The translations under genes and the position numbers were made by a program. The notes under the pieces are model-generated. The model was not told the origin of the DNA. It did not search any database and saw only the letters and a program-made list of their open reading frames with translations. A DNA stretch of 32,796 bases from Gammaproteobacteria bacterium. GTDB taxonomy: Bacteria > Pseudomonadota > Gammaproteobacteria > GCA-2400775. The DNA is taken from NCBI GenBank assembly GCA_015492075.1, contig WGFU01000024.1:1-32796 (forward strand), given 5' to 3'. The stretch's first letter is position 1. Every line of letters begins with the position of its first letter. Positions 15,611 through 25,286 of this stretch are shown here, piece by piece.

Positions 15611-16177
15611 ATGATTGATAAAGAACTCGTTGAGCGGGTGCAACAAGGGGATAAGAAGGCGTTTGATGTCTTGGTGCTAAAATATCAGCATCGACTGGTT
15701 AAACTTATTTCTGGCTATATTCGTGACCAGTCCGAAGTTTACGACGTCGCCCAGGAATCCTTTATCAAGGCGTATCGCGCGCTACCAAAGTTTCGCGGTG
15801 ACAGCGAGTTTTATACATGGTTATATCGTATTGCGATAAATACCGCTAAAAATTATCTGGTATCACAGGGGCGCAAGCCTAAAATGCTGGATATCGATAA
15901 TGAGGCGCTAGGGGGCTTGCCGTCCTGCCCGGAGTTAAATGATATTGCGACACCAGAACGATTATTGCAGCGCGATGAGGTGGAGAAAGCAGTATTTTCA
16001 GCGATTGAAGAATTACCGGAAGATTTGCGTGTCGCAGTAACTTTGAGAGAACTGGAAGGTCTAAGCTATGAAGAAATTGCTGAAGCAATGGAATGCCCTA
16101 TCGGAACGGTGCGGTCACGTATATTTAGGGCGCGTGAGTCGATAAATGAACGCCTTGATGGTTTGTTAAGGAACTGA
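15611..16177 (+). CDS. rpoE: Extracytoplasmic-function sigma factor RpoE (sigma-E/AlgU)
   Basis: The product is 188 aa and directs RNA polymerase to envelope-stress genes. Region 2 includes FDVLVLKYQHRLVKLISGYI and DVAQESFIKAYRALPKFRGD with FYTWLYRIAINTAKNYL. Region 4 includes LRELEGLSYEEIAEAMECPI and GTVRSRIFRARESI, the -35-binding helix-turn-helix. Length and the acidic linker (PELNDIATPERLLQRDEVEK) are normal for the group. The start lies downstream of a GTGGGGCGAG purine-rich stretch. It heads rpoE-rseA-rseB-rseC and overlaps rseA by one base. It is likely held inactive by RseA at the inner membrane. Confidence 0.97.
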   Translation: MIDKELVERVQQGDKKAFDVLVLKYQHRLVKLISGYIRDQSEVYDVAQESFIKAYRALPKFRGDSEFYTWLYRIAINTAKNYLVSQGRKPKMLDIDNEALGGLPSCPELNDIATPERLLQRDEVEKAVFSAIEELPEDLRVAVTLRELEGLSYEEIAEAMECPIGTVRSRIFRARESINERLDGLLRN

Positions 16178-16764
16178 TGGTAAACAGTATGAAGAAAGAA
16201 TTGGGCGAATCACTTTCGGCAATGATTGACGGCGAGCTCGATGCGAGGAGCCGTAAACAGACTACTGATGAGCTGATTGATAATGCCAACGTAAGACAAG
16301 CTTGGCAACGTTATCACCTTGTGCGTGATACGCTGACAAAGAATTTGCCTGACGTGGTGGCTCCGGGGCTGTTCGATCGCGTCTGTGATGCCATCGCACA
16401 AGAGCCAGCACACAAAATTGAGAGCGCGGTTAAAGCCAGGAAAAACCCCTTGCTCGGTTTTTGGTTGCAGCCGGCATACGGTTTTGTTGCCGCTGCCGCA
16501 TTGGTGGTCGCTGTTGTCACCGTTACCCAAATTGAGCGCAGTGTGTCCGAATTGCCACCATTGGCGCAGTTGGATGTGATGTCCTCCGGGCAGCAAGTGG
16601 GAAATGCTGAAATTTCGCTGACTGCCACGGAAAAAGTGTCGCCAGCCAGCCAGGCCCAATTATCAACCTATTTGGCCAACCATACTGCACGTTCGCGTAG
16701 CTACCCGATGCATGATGGATTATTGCATTATGTACGCTCGGTTGAATTTAGGGGTGAGCGTTAG
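16177..16764 (+). CDS. rseA: Anti-sigma-E factor RseA (MucA-like)
   Basis: The product is 195 aa. The N-terminal cytoplasmic domain (GESLSAMIDGELDARSRKQT near 10-29, then WQRYHLVRDTL) matches the RseA N-terminal domain that binds sigma-E. One transmembrane helix follows at about 98-118 (QPAYGFVAAAALVVAVVTV), then a periplasmic tail that would bind RseB. In the family, stress triggers stepwise cleavage by DegS-type and RseP-type proteases, releasing sigma-E. ATG 16177 overlaps the rpoE stop (TGATG) and has AAGGA 5 bases before it, so I prefer it to the ATG at 16189. Confidence 0.92.
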   Translation: MVNSMKKELGESLSAMIDGELDARSRKQTTDELIDNANVRQAWQRYHLVRDTLTKNLPDVVAPGLFDRVCDAIAQEPAHKIESAVKARKNPLLGFWLQPAYGFVAAAALVVAVVTVTQIERSVSELPPLAQLDVMSSGQQVGNAEISLTATEKVSPASQAQLSTYLANHTARSRSYPMHDGLLHYVRSVEFRGER

Positions 16765-16808
16765 ATATTTTGTTTGATCACACACTATTGCTGGCCAAAA
16801 ATAACACC

Positions 16809-17813
16809 ATGTTTGTCAAGCGTGTCGCGGTAGTGACTCTGCTCGCGTTTTGTTTGCTGCCGTATTTGGCGCTTGCTGATACATCAGGCGGGGTTCAGCC
16901 TTGGCTTGAGCGTATGTCAATAGCTTCAACCACCCTGAGCTATAAAGGGCGCTTTGTCTATAACCGTGATGGTAATACCTCATTGATGGAAGTTATTCAC
17001 GTGGTCGGAAAAAATGGCTCACGGGAACGAATCATTAGCCTCAGTGGGGAAGATCAGGAATTGATTCGGGATCAAGACGGTAATGTCTATCTGATGAACC
17101 TTGGCCCACCGTTGCTTATCGATAAGGGCGTGCGTGACATTCCTCTCGCGGTGCGGCTTTACGCAAACCTTGAGCGTTTGCTGGGAAATTATTGTTTTGA
17201 GCTGGGCAAGGTTGACCGTGTTGCCGGGCATAAAAGTCAGGTTATTTCGATTGTTCCACTTGACAAGAATCGCTATAGCTACCGGCTTTGGGTTGACATA
17301 AAAACGGGTTTTCTGATGCGTTCAGAATTGCGTGATGAGAGGGGGGAAGTCGTGGAGCACATCATGTTTTCTGATATCGAGCTCATGAAGCAGCCGAGTG
17401 ATGAACTGCTTGCATCAGTATTATATGATAAAGATCTGGTCGCCACCAATGAGAGTCCATTCGAGGCTCAGGCGCTCGATACTGGCAGTCATGAGGATCT
17501 ATGGAATATATCAGGCTCTCCCTTGGGATTTTGGCGTGCGCATAGTCAAGGAAAGGTGTCGCTTGGCGCCAAGAAATCTGCATCCTACTTAATGGTCACT
17601 GACGGCTTGGCATCGGTCTCTATATACATTGAGCCGATGAAGAATACGCAAAACCATCTACAGGGAATTTCGCGTTCTGGGGCCTTGAGTGCATATGGCC
17701 GCGTTGTTGGCGAGCATCAAATTACTGTTATTGGCGAGGTTCCGCCGTATACTGTTAAGCAAATTGGTGACTCTGTTTTTCAATCCAGAATGAGTCAAGA
17801 GGAGCAGCGTTAG
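16809..17813 (+). CDS. rseB: Sigma-E regulatory protein RseB (MucB-like)
   Basis: The product is 334 aa, periplasmic. I use ATG 16809 because it opens directly into a signal peptide, MFVKRVAVVTLLAFCLLPYL followed by ALA and a cleavage site. The longer frame uses a TTG at 16770 and cannot be excluded. The N-terminal domain is LolA-like (YKGRFVYNRDGNTSLMEVIH, then RERIISLSGEDQELIRD, then YSYRLWVDIKTGFLMRSEL). The smaller C-terminal domain includes VTDGLASVSIYIEPM and HQITVIGEVPPYTVKQIGDS. In the family RseB protects RseA from cleavage and senses mislocalised envelope components. It lies between rseA and rseC as usual. Confidence 0.92.
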   Translation: MFVKRVAVVTLLAFCLLPYLALADTSGGVQPWLERMSIASTTLSYKGRFVYNRDGNTSLMEVIHVVGKNGSRERIISLSGEDQELIRDQDGNVYLMNLGPPLLIDKGVRDIPLAVRLYANLERLLGNYCFELGKVDRVAGHKSQVISIVPLDKNRYSYRLWVDIKTGFLMRSELRDERGEVVEHIMFSDIELMKQPSDELLASVLYDKDLVATNESPFEAQALDTGSHEDLWNISGSPLGFWRAHSQGKVSLGAKKSASYLMVTDGLASVSIYIEPMKNTQNHLQGISRSGALSAYGRVVGEHQITVIGEVPPYTVKQIGDSVFQSRMSQEEQR

Positions 17814-18274
17814 TGGAAGAGCAGGCTAGTGTCGTGGCAGTTGCCGAGGGTATTGCCTGGGTTGAAAAAGAGAGGCAGTCACATTGCGGTGGCTGTAGTT
17901 TACGCAATGGTTGTGGTTCCGCGGTTTTGGCCAAGGTGATGGGTGCGCGCCGCAACCGGATTCGTGTGCTTGATCCGTTATCTGCGCATGTTGGTGATGA
18001 AGTTATTTTTCAACTGGATGCGGCGGCCTTGTTGAGAGGGTCTTTTGCCGTCTACATGGTACCGTTATTCGGTTTATTTGTCGGTGCTATGGTTGGGAAA
18101 TATAGCTTTGTCCCTATATTTACTGACTATGCAAACAGCGTTATCGCTTTGTTTGCGATACTTGGCTTTTTTGTTGGGGTCGGCTGGCTAAGCCGGTTTT
18201 CACGTCGGGTCGCTAATGATAAAAGGTATCAACCTGTTATTACCCGTATTGTGACGCCGATTGAACCTACATAG
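17813..18274 (+). CDS. rseC: RseC/MucC-family membrane protein
   Basis: The product is 153 aa. The N-terminal cysteine cluster HCGGCSLRNGCGSAVL (Cys25, Cys28, Cys34) is typical of RseC. Two transmembrane helices follow (about 80-100 and 105-126: FAVYMVPLFGLFVGAMVG, then VIALFAILGFFVGVGWLS). RseC is linked to sigma-E regulation and to the system that reduces SoxR; the mechanism is incompletely known. GTG 17813 overlaps the rseB stop by one base, so its translation is probably coupled. The basic C-terminus is predicted to be cytoplasmic. Confidence 0.9.
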   Translation: MEEQASVVAVAEGIAWVEKERQSHCGGCSLRNGCGSAVLAKVMGARRNRIRVLDPLSAHVGDEVIFQLDAAALLRGSFAVYMVPLFGLFVGAMVGKYSFVPIFTDYANSVIALFAILGFFVGVGWLSRFSRRVANDKRYQPVITRIVTPIEPT

Positions 18275-18320
18275 ATGCCTGGTTGTCGTAGTTGACACTT
18301 AACTTGAGGGCAACAATTTA

Positions 18321-19778
18321 ATGAACGCAACAAATGTAAGGCGCCTTGCCACCCTGCTATTTCTAATATTAGTTATCTCGGTACCAGCGATATCAAGTGC
18401 TGCTGTTCGCGGTTTACCTGATTTTACCGAGCTGGTTAAGCAAGCGGCACCGGCGATAGTGAATATCAGTACTACACAAAAGATCAAACGAGGTTCTAGT
18501 CGCCCTCACAGCCGTTTGATTCCCGACCTTCCAGAAAACAGCCCGTTTAATGAATTCTTTCGGCGCTTCCTCGAAGAAGACGATAATGGCGGAGAGTCGC
18601 TCGAAGAGTTTCGGCCACGTTCGCTTGGTTCCGGGTTTATTTTTGATAAATCAGGCCTAGTATTGACCAATCATCATGTCGTTGAAGGTGCCGATGAGGT
18701 GATTGTCAGGTTAAGTGATCGTCGTGAGTTTGTCGCCGAGGTGATCGGTAGCGACAAGCGCAGCGATATCGCGGTACTTAAAATCGATGCTCATGAGAAT
18801 TTACCTATAGTAAAAATTGGCTCGCCAGATGAGCTTGAAGTGGGTGAATGGGTATTGGCTATTGGCTCGCCTTTTGGTTTTGACCACACGGTAACGGCCG
18901 GTATTGTAAGTGCCAAGTCACGTAGCCTGCCGACTGAAAATTATGTTCCCTTTATTCAGACTGACGTTGCCATTAATCCGGGTAACTCAGGCGGGCCCTT
19001 GCTCAACCTTGATGGTGAAGTGGTGGGTGTCAATGCGCAGATTTTCAGTCGTACGGGTGGCTTTATGGGGCTGTCTTTCTCGATCCCCATCGATCTTGCA
19101 GTCGAGGTCAGTGATCAATTGCGTGACACAGGTGTCGTCGCCCGCGGTTGGTTGGGGGTTTTGATTCAGGATGTGACGCGAGACCTTGCCGAATCATTTG
19201 GCATGGAAAAACCCGAAGGAGCGCTGGTGTCACGTGTATTGCCTGATAGTCCGGCTGAGGCAGCAGGGATTCAAGTTGGCGATGTCATCATTAAATTTGC
19301 CGGTCGCTCGTTACCGGATTCTTCCTCGTTGCCACCTGTAGTAGGACGCGTAAAAGTAGGCAGCCGGGTCAAGGTCGATGTTATTCGCAATGGCAAGCCC
19401 AAAGTATTGCGCGTGCGTATTGGTGAGTTGCCAGGCGATGCGCAGGCGCGTCCTGCCGCTCTGGAAAAGCGCTCCAAAGGTAGCACCAAGGAGGTGGATC
19501 GCATTGGTGTCGTAGTGACGGATTTAACCGCGCAGCAACGCAAGCAGGCCGATGTTGGAAAACAGGGTGTGATAGTCGCTGACGTAAGCCGTGGTCCGGC
19601 CTCACGTGCTGGTGTGCGTAAGGGCGATATCATCCTTAAGATAGACCAAGTTGACATTAGCAACGCCAGGCAGTTTCGCGAACTTATTAATGAACTTCCT
19701 GAGGGTGAATCTGTGCCCGTGTTAGTGCAGCGTAACGGTGGTCCGTTATTTTTGGCACTGAAAATCGAAGATAAATAA
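18321..19778 (+). CDS. mucD: Periplasmic serine protease/chaperone of the DegP/MucD (HtrA) family
   Basis: The product is 485 aa and degrades or refolds damaged envelope proteins. A signal peptide (about 1-27, ending AISSAA) is followed by a trypsin-like domain with catalytic His119 (LTNHHVVEGAD), Asp149 (SDIAVLKID) and Ser223 (NPGNSGGPL). Two PDZ domains lie at about 275-365 (ARGWLGVLIQDVTRDLAESF) and 395-480 (DRIGVVVTDLTAQQRKQADV, then GPASRAGVRKGDIILKI). Position after rseC matches the algU-mucABCD order of pseudomonads, so the symbol mucD is by synteny; degP or degQ would be equally fair. It is likely a sigma-E target and part of the same stress response. The 46-base gap to rseC shows no clear terminator. 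Confidence 0.93.
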   Translation: MNATNVRRLATLLFLILVISVPAISSAAVRGLPDFTELVKQAAPAIVNISTTQKIKRGSSRPHSRLIPDLPENSPFNEFFRRFLEEDDNGGESLEEFRPRSLGSGFIFDKSGLVLTNHHVVEGADEVIVRLSDRREFVAEVIGSDKRSDIAVLKIDAHENLPIVKIGSPDELEVGEWVLAIGSPFGFDHTVTAGIVSAKSRSLPTENYVPFIQTDVAINPGNSGGPLLNLDGEVVGVNAQIFSRTGGFMGLSFSIPIDLAVEVSDQLRDTGVVARGWLGVLIQDVTRDLAESFGMEKPEGALVSRVLPDSPAEAAGIQVGDVIIKFAGRSLPDSSSLPPVVGRVKVGSRVKVDVIRNGKPKVLRVRIGELPGDAQARPAALEKRSKGSTKEVDRIGVVVTDLTAQQRKQADVGKQGVIVADVSRGPASRAGVRKGDIILKIDQVDISNARQFRELINELPEGESVPVLVQRNGGPLFLALKIEDK

Positions 19779-19860
19779 TACTGATTCTGCCAGAGCTATG
19801 GGTTCTGGTTGAGACAATCATCTGGTTTAGATGTCGCCAGCCAGCAATATCGTTTAAGAT

Positions 19861-19878
19861 GGGCCCTTTTCAGGGCCC
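19861..19878 (+). terminator. GC-rich hairpin before lepA, possible weak terminator
   Basis: GGGCCC (19861-19866) and GGGCCC (19873-19878) form a 6-bp stem with a TTTTCA loop. What follows is TTCGTTCTCTC rather than a clean T-run, so termination would be leaky. It lies 83 bases after the protease stop and 12 bases before the lepA start. It may close the sigma-E operon or affect lepA translation. Confidence 0.45.
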
Positions 19879-19890
19879 TTCGTTCTCTCA

Positions 19891-21684
19891 ATGCAGCACA
19901 TCCGAAACTTTTCTATTATTGCCCATGTTGACCATGGTAAATCCACTTTAGCAGACCGCTTTATCCAAATGTGCGGGGGGCTAAGCGAGCGTGAAATGGA
20001 GGCGCAGGTACTGGATTCCATGGATCTCGAGCGCGAGCGCGGCATTACCATTAAAGCGCAAAGCGTATCGCTGAACTATACCGCGTCTGATGGCAATACC
20101 TATTTACTTAATTTCATTGATACGCCAGGGCATGTCGACTTTTCTTATGAGGTGTCGCGCTCATTAGCTGCCTGTGACGGCGCGCTGCTGGTAGTTGATG
20201 CGGCGCAAGGTGTTGAAGCGCAAACAGTGGCCAATTGCTATACCGCGGTAGACCTTGGACTTGAAGTGATTCCTGTTCTGAATAAGGTCGATTTGCCGGC
20301 GGCCGAGCCGGAACGCGTTATTAACGAGATAGAAGAAATTGTCGGCATAGCTGCCGACGACGCGCTCAGCGTGAGTGCGAAAACTGGTTTGGGGGTAAAG
20401 GAATTACTAGACCAGTTGGTGAAACGTATTCCACCACCAAAAGGCGACCCCGACGCCCCCCTGCAAGCATTGATTATCGACTCTTGGTTCGACAATTATC
20501 TTGGTGTGGTGTCGCTGGTGCGCGTGGTTAATGGCCGCTTAACAAAGCGGCAACGTATTAAAGTGATGTCGACCGGTCGTAGCTATATCGCCGACAGGGT
20601 CGGCATTTACACGCCGAAAGCGTATCAGAAAGATGTTTTAGAAACCGGCGAGGTAGGTTTTGTTATCGCAGGGATTAAAGAAGTCGATGGTGCACCGGTA
20701 GGCGACACCCTGACTGATAATGATCATCCTGCGGTTGAGCCACTGCCTGGTTTTCAGACCGTTCAACCCCAAGTCTTTGCCGGCTTGTTTCCCGTTAGTT
20801 CAGAGCATTACGAAGACCTGCGTGAAGCCTTGGCAAAGTTGCGTATTAACGATACGGCATTATTTTATGAGCCGGAAACCTCGCAGGCATTGGGTTTTGG
20901 TTTCCGTTGCGGCTTTCTTGGCATGCTGCATATGGAGATTGTGCAAGAACGGCTTGAACGAGAATACAATCTTGAGTTGATCACCACGGCACCGACGGTG
21001 ATTTACCAGGTGACGCAAACCGATGGCACGGTAATCATGGTAGACAACCCTGCCTTATTGCCCGCTGTGAACAAGATCGAGGTCCTGGCTGAGCCAATAA
21101 TTTTGGCCAATATCCTTGTACCACAGACCTATCTTGGCGCAGTGATCACCCTGTGTACGGGAAAACGCGGCGTCCAGAAGCGCCTGGAATATCTTGGTCA
21201 TCAGGTGGCCTTGAGTTACGAGATGCCGATGAATGAAGTTGTACTCGATTTTTTTGATCGATTAAAGTCAGCCAGCCGAGGGTATGCCTCGCTCGATTAT
21301 AGCTTTGTCCGTTTCGAGCCAGCAGACCTTGTCAAGGTGGATATCATGATTAACGGTGAGAGGGTCGATGCCTTGTCATCGATTGTGCATCGTGATCAAT
21401 CCTATTCACGTGGTCGCCTATTGGCTGAAAAGATGAAAGAGTTGATTCCAAGGCAAATGTTTGATGTCGCAGTACAGGCTGCAATTGGTAGCCATGTTAT
21501 TGCCAGGGAGTCGGTAAAGGCTTTGCGCAAGAATGTGACTGCGAAGTGCTATGGCGGTGATATCTCGCGCAAGCGAAAATTGCTTGAAAAGCAAAAAGAA
21601 GGAAAAAAACGCATGAAACAGGTGGGTTCTGTTGAGATACCGCAAGAGGCCTTTTTGGCAGTTTTGCAGGTGGGGAGAAAATAA
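19891..21684 (+). CDS. lepA: Elongation factor 4 (LepA), ribosome-associated GTPase
   Basis: The product is 597 aa, full length for the family. GTPase motifs are [10 protein letters not shown] (G1, 11-20), the switch [19 protein letters not shown] (G3) and LNKVDLP (G4). The LepA-specific C-terminal domain includes YDFV-type elements and ends [20 protein letters not shown]. LepA acts on ribosomes, and roles in initiation and biogenesis have been proposed. No strong ribosome-binding site is seen before ATG 19891, but the N-terminus [19 protein letters not shown] is typical. It overlaps lepB by one base, the classic lepA-lepB pairing. Confidence 0.97.
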   Translation: MQHIRNFSIIAHVDHGKSTLADRFIQMCGGLSEREMEAQVLDSMDLERERGITIKAQSVSLNYTASDGNTYLLNFIDTPGHVDFSYEVSRSLAACDGALLVVDAAQGVEAQTVANCYTAVDLGLEVIPVLNKVDLPAAEPERVINEIEEIVGIAADDALSVSAKTGLGVKELLDQLVKRIPPPKGDPDAPLQALIIDSWFDNYLGVVSLVRVVNGRLTKRQRIKVMSTGRSYIADRVGIYTPKAYQKDVLETGEVGFVIAGIKEVDGAPVGDTLTDNDHPAVEPLPGFQTVQPQVFAGLFPVSSEHYEDLREALAKLRINDTALFYEPETSQALGFGFRCGFLGMLHMEIVQERLEREYNLELITTAPTVIYQVTQTDGTVIMVDNPALLPAVNKIEVLAEPIILANILVPQTYLGAVITLCTGKRGVQKRLEYLGHQVALSYEMPMNEVVLDFFDRLKSASRGYASLDYSFVRFEPADLVKVDIMINGERVDALSSIVHRDQSYSRGRLLAEKMKELIPRQMFDVAVQAAIGSHVIARESVKALRKNVTAKCYGGDISRKRKLLEKQKEGKKRMKQVGSVEIPQEAFLAVLQVGRK

Positions 21685-22490
21685 TGCATTTTGATTTTGC
21701 TGCCATTATGTTGAGTGTATTGCTCGTGAGCGGCGTGATATGGGGGATCGACCTGCTTGGCGCAGGGCGTAAGCGCTGGGCCCTATACAAACAGCTTAAG
21801 AATGCGCAACGTGAGGCGACAGAGCAGGAAGCAAAGCTCCTTAAAGAACCTATTATTGTTGATTACGCACGTTCTATTTTTGGTGTCATTCTCGTTGTAT
21901 TTATTGTGCGTTCCTTTATTGTTGAACCATTTCGCATTCCTTCAGGGTCAATGATGCCAACCTTGGTGGATGGTGACTTTATCTTGGTGAATAAATACGA
22001 CTATGGTATTCGTATACCGGTCATTAATAAAAAATTGATTGACCTGGGTGATCCGCAGCGGGGTGATGTGGTGGTATTTCGTTATCCCAAGGAGCCACAT
22101 ATTGACTATATAAAGCGTATTATTGGTTTGCCTGGTGATGAGATCCATTATGAGGACAAGCGGCTTTATATAAACGGCGATCCGCTTACGCTAAACATGG
22201 TAGGCGAATACCCGGGCTGGGGTGATCAAGATGAAATGAAGGGGGCTCTAGTGTTGCAGGAGAATCTCGGAGAGATAGAGCACGAGATTTTGATTGATGG
22301 CCGCCGTCGCTCACAATTAGGCACATTTACCGTACCTGAAGGCGAATATTTTGTGATGGGTGATAACCGCGATCACAGTAACGACAGCCGCTTTTGGGGG
22401 ACAGTCCCTGATGAAAACCTGATTGGCCGTGCTTTTTTCATTTGGATGAATTTTTCTTCTTTAGACCGTGTCGGAAGTTCGATTCAATAA
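21684..22490 (+). CDS. lepB: Signal peptidase I
   Basis: The product is a 268-aa inner-membrane protease that cleaves signal peptides of exported proteins. TM1 is at about 5-25, TM2 at about 62-80, and the periplasmic catalytic domain starts with FRIPSGSMMPTLVDGD, where Ser89 is the nucleophile. Lys144 in DYIKRIIGLPGDE is the general base. The C-terminal box GDNRDHSNDSRFWG is the conserved box E. It overlaps lepA by one base and is 18 bases before the DUF4845 gene. It would process the secreted proteins in this window, such as RseB, the HtrA protease and the cassette product. Confidence 0.97.
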   Translation: MHFDFAAIMLSVLLVSGVIWGIDLLGAGRKRWALYKQLKNAQREATEQEAKLLKEPIIVDYARSIFGVILVVFIVRSFIVEPFRIPSGSMMPTLVDGDFILVNKYDYGIRIPVINKKLIDLGDPQRGDVVVFRYPKEPHIDYIKRIIGLPGDEIHYEDKRLYINGDPLTLNMVGEYPGWGDQDEMKGALVLQENLGEIEHEILIDGRRRSQLGTFTVPEGEYFVMGDNRDHSNDSRFWGTVPDENLIGRAFFIWMNFSSLDRVGSSIQ

Positions 22491-22508
22491 AATAATAATG
22501 GAGGCAAT

Positions 22509-22874
22509 ATGCTGACGACGAATAAACAACAGGGGTTTAGTTTCTCGGGTCTGTTGATTCTGCTGGCATTGATCGCATTTTTTTCTACTATTGTTTTGCG
22601 TTTATACCCAGTTTATTACGAATACTTTAGTGTTTCCTCCATTATGAATCGTATTGAGAATGAGGCGTTGGCGAGTAAAAGTGACATTGTCAAACGACTT
22701 ACTGCGACTATGCAGATTGATAATGTCAGGCGCGTCAATCTAGACGACTTTGACATTGAAAAAACCAAGACGGGTTTTACCGTCACACTGGATTATGAGG
22801 ATCGTGTCCAAATGATGGGCAACCTTGATGTCATTGCTAAATTTAACAAAAAAATCGAAATCTCACCCCGTTGA
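22509..22874 (+). CDS. DUF4845 single-pass membrane protein
   Basis: The product is 121 aa. A short basic start is followed by one hydrophobic helix (about 13-33: FSGLLILLALIAFFSTIVLR) reminiscent of a type IV pilin-like N-terminus. A domain with YPVYYEYFSVSSIMNRIENE and VTLDYEDRVQMMGNLDVIAK then follows. This matches DUF4845 proteins, which commonly sit between lepB and rnc in gamma- and betaproteobacteria. The function is unknown. A good ribosome-binding site (GGAGGC) lies before the ATG. Its stop overlaps the rnc start as TTGA. Confidence 0.88.
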   Translation: MLTTNKQQGFSFSGLLILLALIAFFSTIVLRLYPVYYEYFSVSSIMNRIENEALASKSDIVKRLTATMQIDNVRRVNLDDFDIEKTKTGFTVTLDYEDRVQMMGNLDVIAKFNKKIEISPR

Positions 22875-23584
22875 AGTTTGATCGTAACGCCATAGAAGTC
22901 TTACTGGACTATCGTTTCGTCGACCCATCATTGTTTGTGCGTGCGCTAACGCATCGTAGCGCCGGCAACCGCAATAATGAACGTCTGGAGTACCTGGGTG
23001 ACGCCGTGCTCGACCTGGTGGTGGCGGAAGACTTGTATCAGCGTTTCCCGGAGGCGGATGAGGGCGAGCTGAGTCGCATGCGTGCCACTTTGGTAAGAGG
23101 TGACACCCTGGCTAAGCTGGCGCGCGAGATCAACATCGCACAGCATTTGATCCTCGGCTCGGGCGAGATGAAAAGTGGCGGTCATCGCCGCTCTTCTATT
23201 CTTGCTGGCACGATTGAGGCGCTGATCGGCGCCATTTACCTCGATGGTAGTTTTGACGCAAGCCAGGCATTTATCCGCCATTTGTATGCACGCGAGTTTG
23301 CCCAGCTTAGTCTCGATGATGCCCTAAAAGATCCCAAAACACGTTTGCAAGAATATGCACAGTCGCATAGCCTGCCTTTGCCTGCTTATACCGTTACCAA
23401 TATTATTGGTGAAGGGCACGAACAGATCTTTACCGCTGAGTGCGTAATCGACACCCTGTCTGAGGCCGTTGTCAGTGGTGAAGGTCGTTCCCGGCGAAAG
23501 GCCGAACAAGAGGCTGCTGCGGCAATGTTAAGATACCTGGGCGTCGATCAAGCCAATAGCGATAACACGAGTACCCTATCATGA
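22871..23584 (+). CDS. rnc: Ribonuclease III
   Basis: The product is 237 aa and cleaves double-stranded RNA, including the rRNA precursor. The signature NERLEYLGDAVLDL (36-49) holds catalytic Glu40 and Asp44. RRSSILAGTIEALIGAIYLD contains the second acidic pair of the active site, and a double-stranded-RNA-binding domain occupies about 155-226 (DPKTRLQEYAQSHSLPLPAY, then GRSRRKAEQEAAAAMLRYLG). It uses a TTG start at 22871 that overlaps the upstream stop (TTGA). There is no evident ribosome-binding site, so translation is probably coupled to the DUF4845 gene. It overlaps era by 4 bases. Confidence 0.96.
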   Translation: MKFDRNAIEVLLDYRFVDPSLFVRALTHRSAGNRNNERLEYLGDAVLDLVVAEDLYQRFPEADEGELSRMRATLVRGDTLAKLAREINIAQHLILGSGEMKSGGHRRSSILAGTIEALIGAIYLDGSFDASQAFIRHLYAREFAQLSLDDALKDPKTRLQEYAQSHSLPLPAYTVTNIIGEGHEQIFTAECVIDTLSEAVVSGEGRSRRKAEQEAAAAMLRYLGVDQANSDNTSTLS

Positions 23585-24468
23585 CATTTCACTGTGGCTA
23601 TGTGGCCATCGTTGGCCGGCCTAATGTTGGCAAGTCAACTTTGCTCAACCGGACAATGGGTCAAAAATTAAGTATTACCACGCGTAAACCGCAGACAACA
23701 CGGCATTCTATTCTTGGTGTCAAGAGCACAGACCAGGCGCAGATTCTGTATATCGATACTCCAGGTTTGCATGTTGGGGCAAGCAAGGCAATGAATCGCT
23801 ATATGAATCAGACGGCTCTCAGTACATTGAATGATGTCGATGTTATCGCTTGGTTGGTGAACCCTGGTGTCTGGACAGAGGATGAACAGTTGATTTTGCA
23901 GCGCATGAGCTCCATAAAAACGCCGGTGGTTCTGGTCATTAATAAAATTGACGAGATGGCTAACAAAAACCAGTTGTTGCCTGAGATTGAAAGCCTGTCC
24001 AGTAAGCGCGAATTTGCCGCTATTGTTCCGTTGTCGGCAAAAAAAGACATTAATATTGAGGAATTCGAAAAAACCATTACGCAATATCTGCCTGAGAGTG
24101 AAGCGCTTTTTCCTGAAGATCAACTAACAGATCGCAGTGCGCGTTTTCTTGCGTCTGAAATTGTCAGAGAGAAAATTATGCGCCGGGTAGGGGACGAAGT
24201 GCCCTATTCGATGACCGTTGAGATAGAGCAATTTGCAGAGGATAAGGGGACGACGCATATTCATGCCCTGATTTGGGTCGAACGTGAGGGTCAGAAGGCC
24301 ATCGTTGTCGGTCAAGGCGGCTGTGTACTAAAAGAAGTGGGCCGCGCTGCCCGACAGGATATGGAAGCCTTGTTTGGTTGCAAGGTTTTTCTCAAACTAT
24401 GGGTGAAAGTGAAGCGCGGTTGGAGCGATGATTTGCGCGCCTTACACAGTCTTGGTTATAAAGACTGA
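23581..24468 (+). CDS. era: GTPase Era, 16S rRNA/30S assembly factor
   Basis: The product is 295 aa. GTPase motifs are GRPNVGKS (12-19), DTPG (59-62) and NKID (121-124). The C-terminal KH domain (MTVEIEQFAEDKGTTHIHAL, then WVEREGQKAIVVGQGGCVLK) binds the 3' end of 16S rRNA during 30S maturation. It is cytoplasmic and membrane-associated in the family. The start overlaps the rnc stop as ATGA, keeping the classic rnc-era-recO order. Both enzymes act on rRNA maturation. Confidence 0.97.
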   Translation: MTFHCGYVAIVGRPNVGKSTLLNRTMGQKLSITTRKPQTTRHSILGVKSTDQAQILYIDTPGLHVGASKAMNRYMNQTALSTLNDVDVIAWLVNPGVWTEDEQLILQRMSSIKTPVVLVINKIDEMANKNQLLPEIESLSSKREFAAIVPLSAKKDINIEEFEKTITQYLPESEALFPEDQLTDRSARFLASEIVREKIMRRVGDEVPYSMTVEIEQFAEDKGTTHIHALIWVEREGQKAIVVGQGGCVLKEVGRAARQDMEALFGCKVFLKLWVKVKRGWSDDLRALHSLGYKD

Positions 24469-24485
24469 CAATATAGCGTTGTACA

Positions 24486-25286
24486 ATGTCTAATAATAAA
24501 AATACAGCCTCAACCGTTCCTGCTTTTGTTCTGCATTCACGGCCCTATCGTGATACCAGCGCTATCGTTGAACTGTTTAGTCAAACCCATGGCCGCGTCA
24601 CCGTTGTTGCGCGTGGTGTGAAAGCAGCAAAGTGTCGTTATCGCGGCATCTTACAGCCTTTCCAACCTTTGTTGGTATCATGGGTAGGGCGTGGCGAAAT
24701 GTTCACGTTGTCCTCGGCGGAAGAAGAAAGCCTGCCTTTTGTCTTAACCGGGCAAAGACTGGTTGTCGGCCTATATATCAACGAATTACTGATGCGGGCG
24801 ATGGGACGTGGCGATAGTCACGGTGATTTGTATCACTGTTATCAACAATTGCTCAAAGACTTCGCCAGCGAAAAGACTAATATTGTTAGCAGCAGACAAG
24901 AGCGGGCGCTGCGTTTTTTTGAAATGGATCTTCTCGCAGAATTGGGATACGGGCTCATGCTGAGCCATGAAGCGGACAGTGGTGCCGTGGTGAGCGCTGA
25001 TCACCACTACTATTATCATCCTTCACGTGGCCCAGTGCGTGTTGGCGACGATTCTATCGCAGTCTCAAATTCGGAAGTAGAAATTAGCGGCAGCACTTTA
25101 TTGGCGCTGCATCGCCGTGAACTAAACTACCCAGACGAATTACGTTATGCCAAACGTCTGCTAAGAAAGACCTTGGCCTATCATTTAGGCGATAAACCCT
25201 TGCGCAGTCGCCGCTTATTCCAGCATTATCGAAGCCATACTCAGCAAAACGATGTGTCACAGCACGAGGTAAGCCATGACAACTAA
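24486..25286 (+). CDS. recO: DNA repair protein RecO
   Basis: The product is 266 aa and works in the RecFOR pathway, loading RecA onto SSB-coated single-stranded DNA. The N-terminal OB-fold includes [40 protein letters not shown] and [16 protein letters not shown]. The helical C-terminal domain has [15 protein letters not shown] and [20 protein letters not shown]. No zinc-binding cysteine set is seen, as in E. coli RecO. It starts 17 bases after era and overlaps pdxJ by 11 bases. The first ten residues are poorly conserved in the family, so the start is less certain than the frame. Confidence 0.93.
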   Translation: MSNNKNTASTVPAFVLHSRPYRDTSAIVELFSQTHGRVTVVARGVKAAKCRYRGILQPFQPLLVSWVGRGEMFTLSSAEEESLPFVLTGQRLVVGLYINELLMRAMGRGDSHGDLYHCYQQLLKDFASEKTNIVSSRQERALRFFEMDLLAELGYGLMLSHEADSGAVVSADHHYYYHPSRGPVRVGDDSIAVSNSEVEISGSTLLALHRRELNYPDELRYAKRLLRKTLAYHLGDKPLRSRRLFQHYRSHTQQNDVSQHEVSHDN

